Positions 45,128 to 56,774 of a DNA stretch of 64,000 nucleotides are shown here, piece after piece; the stretch's first letter is position 1, and every line of letters starts with the position of its first letter. Made by a program: the position numbers and the translations under genes. The stretch spans positions 44,910,574 through 44,974,573 of the forward strand of contig NC_065921.1 of the NCBI RefSeq assembly GCF_024586455.1. The letters are read 5' to 3'. Below the pieces are notes generated by a model that searched no databases, had not been told where the DNA came from, and saw only the letters and a list, made by a program, of their open reading frames with translations. Source of the DNA: Bactrocera neohumeralis (lineage: Eukaryota > Arthropoda > Insecta > Diptera > Tephritidae).

Positions 45128-46015
45128 AGGGTGATCCATTTCAAGGTTCCCTACTTTTTTTAAAGAAAAAATGTAGGTACAACTAGAAGATAGAACATTT
45201 TGTAACATTTATTTTTTGAAGATTATCTCTTTCAAATGTTAGCCGCAGTTACGTCTCAGATGGTCCATCCATTGAGTGCTATTTTCGATGACTCGTTCGT
45301 ACATTTCGACTGATAACTGGCGAATGACACGATGTTTTGCTCCAAGGCCCGATTCGAAACGTGATTGCGTAGACTTTAGACTTTTCATATCCTCACAAGA
45401 AAAAGTCTAACGGTGTGATATCACACGATCATGGTGGCCAAACGAATGGCCCAAAGTATGAAATTATCTACTCACCGAATTATCTCTCAATAAATCCATT
45501 GATTGATGTGGTGCGTGGGAACCGCGTAGTCGGTTATAATGGTGTGATAACGGTCGCCATTGACGGTTGCGTTTCCATTGGCCAAACCACACCAAACCGT
45601 TGTTTATTCAGAATGAACTGGCAGCTTTTGAATCTCTTTAGGTTGCTCTTCGTCCCACATGCGGCAATTTCGCTTGGCACAATGGGTATGTGCCAGAAAT
45701 GAGCCTTGTCGCTGAAAAAAATTTGGCTCGAAAACGTTGGATTTTCAAGAGCCCCTACAGCGAAGCGATGCCGCTTGGGAAAGTCGAGCGGCTTCAGTTC
45801 TTTCACAAGCTGTACTTTGAAAGCTATCAATATAAGATATCGACGTAAAATGCGCCAAGTCGTTCCGTACGTCAGTCCGATATGCTGCGAACGGCGCCTT
45901 ATCGACTCTTCACGGTCTTCATTTATATTCTCAGCTACGGCTGCTATATTTTCTTCACTGGACGTGGTCTATTCGGTCGAATATTATGCAGTAATGAATG
46001 CTGGGTCCGTTATAG
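45128..46015 (-). mobile_element. Family T1 Tc1/mariner, copy 5, cut by a mariner
   Basis: Starts AAAGGGTGATCCATTTCAAGG. The minus strand encodes C-terminal to N-terminal transposase blocks: WPPFVWPPRSCD-like text near 45430, NGDRYHTIITD-like near 45540, TVWFGQWKRNRQWRP, RMWDEEQPKEIQKLP, EKAHFWHIPIVPSEI and FKVQLVKELKPLDFPKRHRF (45830-45775), the last continuing toward the helix-turn-helix. The copy stops at about 46015 where mariner M3 begins. Confidence 0.75.
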
Positions 46016-47530
46016 TTTGGGATTTGACAACCCTAGTATTGCAATCTGACAACTCTCAACATACATTGACATACAAGCGCTATTTGTGTTGTTTACAGTA
46101 AGTTGAAATATTAATCTCGGCCAAAATATGGAATTAAATCGCAAACATATTAATTTTTACAATTTTCGACGTGAATTAACTTGCATCGTTGAACTAAATT
46201 CAATTTTTAACTATGAAGTTCCATCAAAGACCAGTGTTTATCGATGGTATGGTGAATTCAATCGAACTCATAGATCATTCCAAGGCGAATTTCGTGGAGG
46301 TCATCCAAAATCAGCTGTTGTTCTGGAAATTATTGATGCTGTACCCAAATTAATATTGCCAGATAGTCATGTGATCTATCGTGAGATAGAGGCTACAGTG
46401 GTCATTAGTGGGACGGACCAGTATAGTATTTATACAATATTGCATGGTCATTTGACTGTAAAAAAATTTAAGTTGAATCTCACACAATTTGTCGATCACG
46501 ATATCGCTACCTAGAAACATGCTTATGATATCGTGTCAGGTGATGAATCGTGGATATAGGCGTATGAGCAACAAAGGTTGTTTCTACATGAAGCACTTCC
46601 AAGCAAACGATCGCCTATTTTTTGGAAAAACTGGACATGTTGCAGCTACTATAAATTTTGAGTGGTACACAACCATTTGTTCGCCGGTTGCTTTTCAAGA
46701 AATCAGGAAAAAAAGAGCAGACGGATCACTCTTCACTATGCCTATCAAGGACGTAGCCAGGTAGGTGCAGGGGTGGGCAACTGCTCCCCCCTACAGATTG
46801 AAAAATTATTATTTTCATTATTATTCATTATTAGATTTTTTTTTTTAAGAGGTTTTAAAATTTTATTCAGTTGGTTGACGAAAGCCTCAGCTGGAAGTTA
46901 CATTTTTATATCAGAAATGGAATTAAGAGAAATTGAAGTTGTTGAATTGATCAAACAGGCACATGAATTTTACCCTTCAATTCGAAAAGCTCTCAAAATA
47001 TTATGTACATTACCATGCACTACAGCAACGGTGGAGCGTTCATTTAGTACGCTAAGGAGAGTTAAAACTTGGCTTCGGAGCACGATGGGAGAAGAGAGAC
47101 TATTGGATTATGTCTGATGAGCGTTCATCGCACATTTGTGAAAGAACATCAACAGCTCATTGAAAAAAAATCATCAATAAATTTTCAGAAAATCCTAGAC
47201 GTCTACTACTTGCATAAAAATTTGTAAGTTAAAAAAAAATTTTAAATTAATAGCTGCCTCCCCCCTATTTCAGATCCTGGCTACGTCCTTGATGCCAATG
47301 CTACATCGTCATCCTGACTTGGCACCGCATGACTTCTATTAACTCCGTACATTCTTAAAAAGTTAACTAAGAGGTCAGCGTTTTTCAACACTTGATGGGG
47401 CGGTTGATGCGTCCAGAACACAAGTTTTGGAGATACCTCAATCAGAGTGGCAAAAGTGATTCGAAAATTGGTATAAAGCATGTAAAGTGCTTTTATTCTC
47501 TAATCCCGAAATATAAAATTGTTCTCTCTG
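46016..47530 (+). mobile_element. Mariner family M3, interrupted by a hAT element
   Basis: ATG at 46128 starts MELNRKHINFYNFRREL, the typical N-terminus of this mariner group, followed by SKTSVYRWYGEFNR (second helix-turn-helix), GGHPKSAVV, YREIEATVVISGT, HLTVKKFKL, then SGDESWI (first catalytic Asp kept, 46540), EWYTTICSP and RRITLHYAY. The frame is broken several times. After the hAT insert it continues at 47300 with HPDLAPHDF, LRGQRFSTLDGAVDA and LEIPQSEWQK. The ends are approximate. Confidence 0.85.
46746..47291 (+). mobile_element. hAT element, 546 bp, nested in mariner M3
   Basis: The ends CAAGGACGTAGCCAGG and CCTGGCTACGTCCTTG are perfect 16-bp inverted repeats. The flanking octamers ATGCCTAT (46738-46745) and ATGCCAAT (47292-47299) match at 7 of 8 positions, the 8-bp target duplication expected of hAT elements. 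Inside, one open stretch encodes LKILCTLPCTTATVERSFSTLRRVKTWLRS and EERLLDYV, the hAT C-terminal dimerisation domain of the ZMYM/DUF4371-like group. The RNase H-fold catalytic domain is deleted. Confidence 0.9.
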
Positions 47531-48179
47531 TAGAGCGTAACCATCAGAAACACACCCGGGCAACTATAGCATAGTTTTTTGGAAAAAACTAATTACTGGA
47601 AAAAGGGGCAGATAATAAAATTCTAAATACCAGATAATAAATTTGTTTACCTTAAGATCGTGAATATTAATTGAATATACCATATATAGAAAGAAATCAA
47701 TATGATTTTGCTGGAAATTGTATTTCAATGTAAAATGACCAAATTTTCTTTAAGATTTCCAGACTAAGTGTGAAGCACCCACAAAGGGTTGAAAATATTT
47801 ATATAATTCCAATTCCCCGAACTAACATGTCAGCTATTAGTTCTATAAGTTCTCTTGAACTATTGAAGAGCAAGATTTGTTTGTGTTAATACGCCTACAT
47901 CATCTCAGTGATTGTTTGACGACATATAGATGCGTTGAGTAATCTGCTTGAGAACGTGATTCGAGTGTAGCCGCATTGTAGGGTTGTCCTTAAAATGTGA
48001 AGGCCTGTTTCCATTACTGCTAAGTTCTAAAGATTTTAACAAAGTTAACTCAAGACGTCGATGAATTAATATGGATCCCATAGATGATTAAATCGAAAAC
48101 GGAGATTGGAATGTTGCCACCAGTATACTACTCTTAAAGTAAGGAATTTATAATATGAAGCATATAGTAAAGGGTTAGA
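47531..48179. other. Non-coding DNA
   Basis: No feature recognised. Confidence 0.5.
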
Positions 48180-48990
48180 TTTGGTTATGTTAGGTAAGAT
48201 GGCTGATCTAGAGAGATCACACATGAAGCCATAGAAAAGAAGAACTGCTGTATTCGAATGCATAAATAAGCAAAACGCTTAGTGGCCAATACAAATTTGC
48301 ACAGGTGTTTAATTTTAATACCCGCCAGTTCAGTGGGTTGTCTGAAGGAAGAAGGTTTAAGCCTTGTCCTCCCAAGCGCGGCACAGTCAATAAGGAAAGG
48401 TTGAGTTGTTTCCACCTCGTCTTCTTCCATACAGTTTCTGCAGATGGCGTCTGGTAACATTCCCAGCCTTACATCATGGATGCCAATAGGGCAATGGCCT
48501 GTTAAAACCCCCACAAAAGGCTAGCCTCTCCGCCTTACTGAGGCCAAAGAGATCATTAGTTCTCTTGCCATCGATCTTTGGCCAAAAGGATTTTGAGACA
48601 GCGCATGCACCGATGGTTGTACAGAGTTGTCCAAGCTCCCGCGAAGCCCAGCTATCTATTAGTAGAACATAAGAGGATACCGGAGCACTGACCTGTATCT
48701 AGGACTTCGACCCACCCGTCCACAGTGTCTGTGGTCACTAACGAATCCACCTCAGGCGCGTGGAAGAGCTTGTCGGAGTCTCTTACAATACACTTCTTAG
48801 TTTGTATTGCTAGGATTTCTAAAAAACTTTCTGGGAGGATATTCTCCGACTAGACTGAACGATATACCTTTGTTCAGAGAAGGAGTGATCGTCAAGGATC
48901 CTTCGGTTTGAGATCAGAGCTGTATTTCCATGCTAGTTCAGAGTGAGTTTAAGAACCTCCTCCCTGTCTGCAGTGATGAATGTTGGAGAG
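48180..48990 (-). pseudogene. R1/LOA-like non-LTR element, RNase H and C-terminus
   Basis: Minus strand: DSDKLFHAPEVDS, WASRELGQL-like text, FWPKIDGKRTNDLFGLSKAERLAF, then an open 109-codon stretch MGVLTGHCPIGIHDVRLGML, PDAICRNCMEEDEVETTQPFLIDCAALGRTRL, ELAGIKIKHLCKFVLATKRF to a stop at 48185. The CRNC...EEDE..TTQ.FL.DC block is the conserved post-RNase H zinc-like motif. One frameshift precedes the open stretch. The last part is well preserved, so this copy is fairly young. Confidence 0.8.
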
Positions 48991-50572
48991 AATAAACTAC
49001 TAAAGCTGACTGAAACGAGCGGCTCACTTTAGAAGCCTGTAACTCAAAAATTTCAAAAGTGTTGCTATCACTTTACAATTTTTTCAAGTTTTTGAGGAAC
49101 ATTGCTCAATTTTAAGAAAAAACTTAATGCTGCCACTTTCATGAAAAATTATAATATAGAAAAATTAAAAGAAAAATATCAGATCACTTTTTTGAAAAGT
49201 CACATCAAACAGGTAAATAAAGTAAACTCAGTCTCATAAAATTGATATTAATTAAAAAAGTACTTGAGAAATATTTTACGTGGGTAGAATAATTATCAAT
49301 AAAATTTCCAAAAACATATAGTATTGAAATTAGGAAAGATACCTCAAAATTGACAGACATTTATTCTAAAAAGTTTCTATCTAAAATCAATCCATCTGTG
49401 TGAAGAAAGACACAGTTAATTATTCATTTCTACTGAAGAAAAAGCTGGTTGGTTTTTGTTAGCCCCTATAGCCCCTATAAGACACCTCTTACGGTCCTAC
49501 AATTTATTTGTGATATCTGCGACTATATAAATTTTCTTTAAATATTTAAGGATCGCCCTAAGTTATAGGCACACATGTGCACACTTTCAGCCATATGTAG
49601 TATATATTTATACTTTGCATCTAATAATTTGAAGCTCATTACGATTCAAGGTTAGACATTTATCAGAGATGCTGCCAGCAGCAGCAGCAAGAACAACAGC
49701 AATGAAAATACAAAAAAAAACGAAATAAATAAAAGAGAAGCTTGACAGCTCATAAAAATACCAAACAAAGGCAGCGCAAAGTAATTAGACAGAAAAAGCG
49801 TTTACTCAAAAGCTGCAAAACACAACGTACCAACCAACAGTTTATGCAGCGACTTATCGTTGGTATTATTTGTATATAAATACATGCATATATACATATA
49901 TCTACAATACATATATATATATATATATATGTACATATATCCGAAGCTTGCATCATTCTAATTTTAATGCCCACAGTTTTCCATTTGTTGCCGATAAATT
50001 TATGCTACTTTCCGAAATGCATACACATACTTGTATAATTCTATAACTCTATAATTCTAGACGAAAACTAAACAAATTAGAGTCTAATTATTAGACAGTT
50101 GAAATATGGACGCTACTAAAGCCAGTTTGCTGTTTATTGGCTTGACGTCATGGCTTTTGGCTGCGCCATATATCAAAATGCATTAGACGTTAGAAAAAAC
50201 ATTCATGAAAAGCGGACTTTAAGCATTGAATTTAATTTTTGCCTCTGCTAGTGTGGAAGAGCGCTAAATAAACTCGCATCTTAGAATCTGAAGATAGACG
50301 ACGAAGCAAAGAACCGGTTCAACAGTAAAAATTTTAAATTTTTTTGGTAATATAATTTGTCTTGCTTAGAAACTTATCTAAGCTGACACATGTGGACACT
50401 TACAGTAGGTGGCCATTAAAATAGAATCGAGTTGGAATAAAGTTCAACCGAAGTTAACGTTTTTCTTCTTTTTAACTGGCCACTCCTTCGATCTCTTTCC
50501 AATATTCATGATGAATCAACACAGTCTTTCCTAGTCAAAAAATTGGCTGGTACTTTTTAAATTCACTAAAGG
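48991..50572. other. AT-rich non-coding DNA; D1 3' scrap at 50437-50470
   Basis: (TA)n tract at about 49911-49930. 50437-50470 reads AAAGTTCAACCGAAGTTAACG, TTTTTCTTC, a remnant of a D1 3' end. CAG-rich text (GCTGCCAGCAGCAGCAGCAA) at 49670-49690. No gene seen. Confidence 0.5.
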
Positions 50573-51230
50573 TTTAGTTAGGTTAGTCTAGTAGGCCAAT
50601 TAGCCACGCATAGACTAGTTTTGGCCCTTTGCGATACCAGATGGAGTTCAGTTACTAAGTCCATGAGGAGTAGTCATTCTTTATAATTCCTTCGCTTGAA
50701 TTTCAACAGACTCTGTAACCTCCATTCTCCATTTTCGAGCCGTCCGTATAAATGTTTAGAATATTGCGCACAGCTAACAAACTTTTACGCCAACCATCTT
50801 TTTCTATGTTTAGTTTGACCTATTGACTTAATACTATTCAGAATAGATTCTGTAGAGACGTTGTTGAACGATCCAGAAATTTCCAGGAATGCTCCAAGAG
50901 CGTATTCCTTATATTAAAGAGCCGTTACGATATTAAATACTAGTGTATGGAGTACAGTCTATACTGATCTGCCTCTCGTATATGCGTGTTGCGTCTTGCA
51001 CAAGCTTCTGGGCGGCGCTGCTGCTCTAATGAGCACGTCTAAGATTTTCTCTAAAGTTTTTAGCAGAAAGGAAGATAAGCTTGGTTGTTTCTATCTGCCT
51101 TCGGTATAAAAACTCCCCTACACTCTCTCCATGAGTGTGGCACATAGCTAAACTTTTTATATCTCCTAAAAATCGTCTTTAGTCACGGTACGGATAGACA
51201 GAGCGCATTCTGTAGCATTGCTGGAAAAAA
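50573..51230 (-). pseudogene. R1/LOA-like non-LTR RT fragment plus 3' end
   Basis: Minus strand: CHTHGESVGEFLYRRQIETTKLIF, ENLRRAH, then YALGAFLEISGSFNNVSTESIL (the palm block with D replaced by E/S in the usual FLDIEGAFNNV), SIKSIGQTKHRKRWLA. It then jumps to a 3' terminal region with TTAGTTAGGTTAG near 50573. RT catalytic FADD block and RNase H are deleted. Confidence 0.7.
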
Positions 51231-52494
51231 ATTTTAAATTACCAGATTTAATAAAAAATATGGATTTAGAACTGCAAGAAAGGCAACTTCCATTCATCAA
51301 CTTCATTAGAATCTTTCTCAATTTTCAATAATTGGATAAATTCGGTCGACTGCAACTATATTTTCGTAAATAATGTTGCAATGTCTGTCTACTATTAATA
51401 TGACTACAACTGTAAAAGAATACTCAAAGTAAATACCTACTTAGCAACCGACCTAGCAAGCTGTGGCGTCAGTTTGATATTTATTCAATTTTCTACCGTC
51501 GACATCATTTTAGCCGTTAACAGTTTTGAAGTATTCTCTATATCGCTCCGGAGCTGAATTTGTTTCTGATTAGGTTGCCTAGGTACCCTACTTAATCTTC
51601 TGTCTAAACCAAATGACCAAACCGTTGAACAAAGTAATCAATTTTACTAGTTTAAATGAAAGCCAAAGCCAATTACAGTTGTTCATTTAAAATCTAACAT
51701 TTATCATATATAGGGGTTCTCAATTGGGGCAAGCTGGGCTCGCTATTAATGTTTTCTAGTGTAAGTCCCGCGCTTATGAGAACCTTTTGTTTGTCGTCTA
51801 AAAGGCGAAACAACAACTAACTCACAGATAAATCGCGTTCCCTTTGCTTCAGATCGATGGAATGAGCCTGGATTTCTAAACGGTCAAGGACAGCTACCTC
51901 GGCGGTATCGAAGAACACCACTAAACGAAGGCAAAATCAACGCTGTAAAGATTATTCGCTAAATTTAATAGATAATCAAAGGACATTCAACAGCTTTTAT
52001 GACCCGTCTTTAGGACCAAAATCGATCCTTATTTCCGACAAAAGTAATTGTCCCCATAAAAACGTCTTCGTTCCGGTTCCGCTAATAAGAACCGTATGAT
52101 AACCGGCATTAAATCTGGTGGAGACAGGAAATTCCTACTTTTCAAGCAATAATAGAAACCTTTTTTGATTTAAACCAAACAGAAGACGATTTTTTATTCC
52201 ACTTAAAAGCAGTACAATCAGATTGCCGACAAAATTTTGATCATAGATCTTCGAAGACTACTGTATATATTAACCCTCTCGACTTACTAAAGTACCCTTT
52301 ATTTCAACCAGCATAATGAATATGTTTAGCCGATCGTATGTATACCTACCCACGCAAAATTGAAACCAAATTAATAACGAGTATTTAAATTTTTATTTAG
52401 TTCTTTTTATCTACATATATATATGCATACATACATAAATAATAAATGTCCATCGATTAATCAATTTGCTAGCCGTACTCAAAGGTAAGGTTAA
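51231..52494 (+). other. Non-coding or eroded sequence; possible retroelement scrap 51960-52316
   Basis: Two adjacent plus-strand open stretches are longer than the local norm: one with FNSFYDPSLGPKSILISDK (about 51985-52075) and one with FFDLNQTEDDFLFHLKAVQS ending at a TAA at 52316. They lie in different frames and may be one decayed protein. I cannot place it in a family; a gag- or env-like retroelement piece is possible. Confidence 0.3.
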
Positions 52495-52733
52495 CATAAG
52501 GAAGAGCTTAGTTCGGGTACAACCGAACATTTTGTACTCTTGCTTGTATTAATTTTAGTTCACGTCAGCTAAAATTATATTAAAAACAAAATACTCGACT
52601 GAGGAGGCTATTTTTAATATATTTATACATTTTATTTGATGTGGAAAACGTCAACCAGAGTATCGGAATTCATTTTATTACGCATATTAGGTTTAGACCA
52701 AAGTATAGGTCAATTCCTTAAAATATGGGTCGG

Positions 52734-52848
52734 CTTTAGAATACCGTCCCAGGATTTCGGAAATAAAACGGGTATGGCCGGATAGAGAAGTTTCTTCAGA
52801 TCAACCATACCCATTTTATTTCTGAAAGCCTGGGACGGTATTCTAAAG
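52734..52848. repeat. Strong hairpin, 44-bp arms, 27-base loop
   Basis: The left arm 52734-52777 (CTTTAGAATACCGTCCCAGG at its start) pairs with the right arm 52805-52848 with only three mismatches over 44 positions. Weaker pairing (AAAATAT/ATATTTT) extends the stem outward. The loop is 52778-52804. Arms this long and similar could be an miRNA- or hpRNA-like precursor or a miniature foldback element. Confidence 0.85.
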
Positions 52849-53110
52849 TTTTCCCGAAAATATTTTATGGGATATGCGGTCAGAGAAAGGATCAGGCTTA
52901 TTGTATTAATTTTGATATTACTCAAGTATACCCGAGAACATGGGTATTTTGAAACAATATTCTATTTACATAAATAAGACTCACTCACCGACATGTTCGC
53001 AAAAAACTTGTTAGAACAACGAAAATCATTATCGTAGTATATGAGAGTTGGGAGTGGTATTAACTCGATTTTAGCAATAGATAGCTTAGAATCTTAGCTA
53101 GATTTAAAAA

Positions 53111-53137
53111 GTCCTGTTTACTTTGGAACACACCTTG
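53111..53137. repeat. Solo mariner M2 terminus
   Basis: GTCCTGTTTACTTTGGAACA, CACCTTG followed by TA is the right-hand terminal repeat of family M2 (compare 40645-40671), differing by one base. No matching left end is seen. Confidence 0.8.
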
Positions 53138-53679
53138 TATAGGCACTTAGGGAAATATTTACCATATTCAACCCATTTTTGACACACCGATATACTAGTT
53201 ATTATCAGGGAAGAATTTCCTTTGAATTTCAATTATATATAGTACATATTATATATCTCATACATTGACCGATATTTTCGGTCAAAAATCAACTATAGAA
53301 CTCAACTTGAATGGTTTTAGTTCGATTTGGACAATTTTTAGTCATAAGATGGTATACTTTAAAAGCACTATTCGTTCATAGCTTTATCTCATTACTACAA
53401 TAGTTGCTTCGTAATTTGTATACTGGAAAGTGAAAGAATAAAATATAATTTAAAATTTTATTATATGGACAAAAGGCGTGGTTTTAGTCCGCTTTCGCAC
53501 TATAACATGGTAATGTCAGAGGAATATTATGTACCGAATTTCGTTGAAATCAGTCGAAGAAGTCGCGATGTATATATGTATGTGATTTCCCTAAATGTTG
53601 GCGGTGCCAATTTTGACACCGGCTCTTATAAAGCCCTCTCATACCATTTCGGAGGTAAAATTTAAGTGTTACCTCACAA

Positions 53680-53915
53680 AATGGTCCAGTCAATTGGCCG
53701 CCACGATCGTGGTATTTGACGCCGTTAAACTATTTCCTGTGGGGCTACGTCAAGTATATGGTCTATGCGAACAAGCCAGCGACGACTGATGAACTTCATA
53801 CGAATATCGTTGCAGCAGTATCGGCCGATTTATGCTTGAAAACCGTCGAAAATTGGGTTAAGCGGCTGGACTTCTGTAAGCGTGCCCGTGGTGGTCTAAA
53901 GAAATCGAGTTCCAT
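53680..53915 (+). pseudogene. Tc1/mariner transposase C-terminal fragment
   Basis: Encodes GPVNWPPRSWYLTP then, after a frameshift, MTPLNYFLWGYVKYMVYANK, ELHTNIVAAVSADLCLKTVENWVKRLDFCKRARGG. The PPRSCDLTPLDYFLWGYVK block holds the third catalytic position in this group; here the Asp of SCDLTP-type text is damaged. It lies inside the D2 element, without visible terminal repeats. Confidence 0.75.
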
Positions 53916-54189
53916 ACATAATGGCATCGAATATACTTTCACAGCAATAAAGAATTTGGTAGCGCTTTTATTGAAAACTCCTTTAATATTAATATCTAAT
54001 TTAGTGCTTACTTTCGTTTAATGGTGTTTTGTCGGCGTGGCAGTGGTCTGATTACTCCCATCTACGAACTGGTACTCCATTTTTTGTCAAAGTGAACGTG
54101 TACTAAGTTTCATTACTATATCTCAATATTTACTCAAGTTACAGCTTGCAAAGACGGACAGACAGTCACCATGATTTCATCCCGTCTCT

Positions 54190-54936
54190 TTAAGAGGTTA
54201 TATACAGTTAGGAAGTCGAAAAAAAGGCATTTTTCAAGAATTTTTTCTAAGCAAACTATTTAGTGTATTGATTTGAAACTTGGCAGGTATATTATGACAA
54301 CCTTAAACTATATTCACATATTTTTTATTGCCAAAAATAATTATCGGGAACGTTGATATTGCCAATTTTGCAGAGGTCTGCAAAAAAAAGCCTCTTGCGG
54401 TGAGCACGATATCTCTGGACTGGATCATCTAAAATGCAAAAACCAAATAAATTTCATTAATATAATAAATAATCTAGTGATTGATCGAAGAAATTAGCAA
54501 AAAAAAATTTTTGACAAAATCGCGGCTACTCAAAGCAAAAGGTTCGATTTTCGACCAAAATTCGGGTCTTTAATTGTTTATAAAAATAAGAAATTTTCAT
54601 CGGATGGGGAAATCCTTCGATTAATTACTAAAAATATCGTTAAGAAGCTTGTGTAAAAATTTCAGACCGATCGGTTCAGCCGTTTCTAAGAAATCTTGCT
54701 CACCGACTTTGAAAACACCGTTTCGAGAAAAACGATTTTAAAATTTTGAAAGCACTTTACATGTAGTCGGCGCGCCTTCACTAATGTGTCTATAACTTCG
54801 AAAATATTCGTCGGATCGACTAGAAATTTTGTGTGTGTATACTCAGATATACATATACATATATGTATGTATATTAAGAAAACGCAAAACACAAAAATCG
54901 ATTTTTTGAAAATCCTAACTGTATGTAACCCCTTAA
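54190..54936. mobile_element. TTAA-flanked MITE, 747 bp, nested in D2
   Basis: Left end TTAAGAGGTTATATACAGTTAGGA and right end TCCTAACTGTATGTAACCCCTTAA form an inverted repeat of about 24 bp with few mismatches, bounded by TTAA. D2 sequence ends just before (CCCGTCTC) and resumes just after (TATATACATAATTCTCTGTAGC). The interior repeats ATCGATTTTT/CGAAAAACGATTTT-like text and has no coding capacity; the minus-strand frame 54686-55042 is chance. Confidence 0.8.
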
Positions 54937-54982
54937 TATATACATAATTCTCTGTAGCAACATGTTGCAAGAATATAAAAAT

Positions 54983-55623
54983 AAGCAGATAACGAGTTAG
55001 TATGTGTATAGGACAGCTTAAAGATATCGATGACTTATACACATATGTACATCATATAGTCATTAACCTACAATGAGTTCTCACGACAGCAATCAAGACA
55101 GAATATATGAAATGTACTACCAAGAAAAGAAAGTCAGAATTGACATCCAGAGAACTGTGTGAGTGAGTGTATAGAGGTCTGTATCAAAACCAGTCCCTTG
55201 GAATACTTTGGAGCAATATTATAAATTTTGAAAGGTCAGACATTATACATAATGATTGTACCAATTGTAATTAATTTTATAATAAATTTCATATGAGTAT
55301 GCGCCGATAAGTTAATACATCATGATGCCACTGTCGCAAGGTAATATTACTACCTTTTACCTGTACAACCTGTACTGTCAAAAGCCAAATCGGACTCGTA
55401 GAGGATTTTATCAGATCGATCGTTGAGTAAGTTCTTGTTTTTGGAAAAGAAATCGGGCAGTGAAGTAAAAGAGGCCTTAGATGCTTTATACGGTGACTCT
55501 AGTTCTTGAAAAAAAGAATATATGTATCTGGTTTAACGAGTTATACTCCCAACCGCCCTGGAAACGTCTAAGACGGTGAATTTGTGACAAAAGCTCAAAT
55601 ATCCATCGACTGAATGACAATTA
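54983..55623. other. Non-coding DNA
   Basis: No feature recognised. Confidence 0.5.
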
Positions 55624-56104
55624 ACACCGGTCAACACGATTTTTGGGTCTGACATCTACATGTTAAATTTTAGTTTCTCCTATGACAAAAATAAGGAAAA
55701 AAAAATTTTTTTCCGGTTCAAGTTTGCTTTCGTAGAAATTAGAGTAATTTTTTTTCGATGATTTTTATATTTTTTCTACAATTTCACTATAGATTATAAT
55801 TAGAAAACTTTTTTTTTTTAGATACAAGAGTCGTTTTTATTCAAGATGTGTGATAAACAATAAACAATATATAATTGTAAAATAACAAGAAATTACTGTC
55901 TAAAAGTGAATATTTTTTGTATTTCTTTTATGCTCATATGAGCTCTGTCGTATTATACCCCAAATATACTTATCGATGTAGATCAGCCCAAAGCAATCTT
56001 AAAGAACTAAAGATTAATATTTAAGTGTTTTTCAATGTCTAGAATCAGAATTCAAGCATGAGAACAGAAACCCAAAAAAAAATATTTTTTTTGTTGACCG
56101 GTGT
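55624..56104. mobile_element. MITE, 481 bp, with ACACCGGTCAACA ends
   Basis: The 13-bp end ACACCGGTCAACA at 55624 is perfectly inverted at 56104 (TGTTGACCGGTGT). A second matching block (TTTTTGGGT near the left, ACCCAAAAA near the right) extends it. Flanks share AATT, suggesting a short target duplication that I cannot fix. Interior is AT-rich and non-coding. The superfamily is not assignable by eye. Confidence 0.75.
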
Positions 56105-56774
56105 AATTGAAGCTGAATGAGATAACTAACCCCACTGTATATGGGCATCAGAAAAGACGGCTTGGATTGTATCTTGCATGAAATATTTTTTATGAGAAAG
56201 CTGTCACCAATGCCATGTTTACTCACTACGGATAACGAGAGTTTATGCGACTTTTCACAACCATCAACGACATAAAATTTCCCTATTTCTTTTATACGCT
56301 AAGGAATTACTGATCGGTCTCTACTATTGTTATTATTATTTACTCAAATAACATAGAGCTCTTAAAAAGCTTGAAGTATTAGGAATAAAGACATAAACAT
56401 AATTTTTCACATCCCAATTTGTTTTTTCTCGCATTTTTTTCAAACATATTATAATATTCTCTACAATAAATTTGAATAAAAATAAAACTGGTTTTAGGAT
56501 CTCTACAACTTGCTTGCCTTATTAATAATGTATTAATTAAACGGATGCATTCACCATTATTTCTTGGAACATCTCTGGTGGTATAGCATTGATTTTAACT
56601 TTGAGCTTGATGTGCACTTTGCTATCCAAATAACCCCATAGCAAGAAATCAGTGCGTGTCGAACCGGGGATCTATATCAGTAGTCTGTCAATGTCAACTG
56701 TGCCTTTTTTGAACTTAGCCATTCACAAAATATTCAATAAATAATAAATTAACCCGAACTGACGTATAGAACGA
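56105..56774. other. Non-coding DNA
   Basis: No feature recognised. Confidence 0.5.

Larger units (their letters stand above)
52495..54982 (-). mobile_element. INE-1-like element, family D2, interrupted by several insertions
   Basis: The 3' end (CATAAGGAAGAGCTTAG, hairpin GTTCGG-GTACAA-CCGAAC) lies at 52495-52532. Internal D2 text resumes near 53145 and again at about 54020 (GGCGTGGCAGTGGTCTG, ATATCTCAATATTTACTCAAG, GACGGACAGACAG). The 5' palindromic end TATATTCTTGCAACATGTTGC, TACAGAG lies at 54946-54982, beyond a MITE. Inserted material is listed separately: hairpin region 52547-53140, Tc1/mariner fragment 53680-53915, MITE 54190-54936. Confidence 0.75.
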
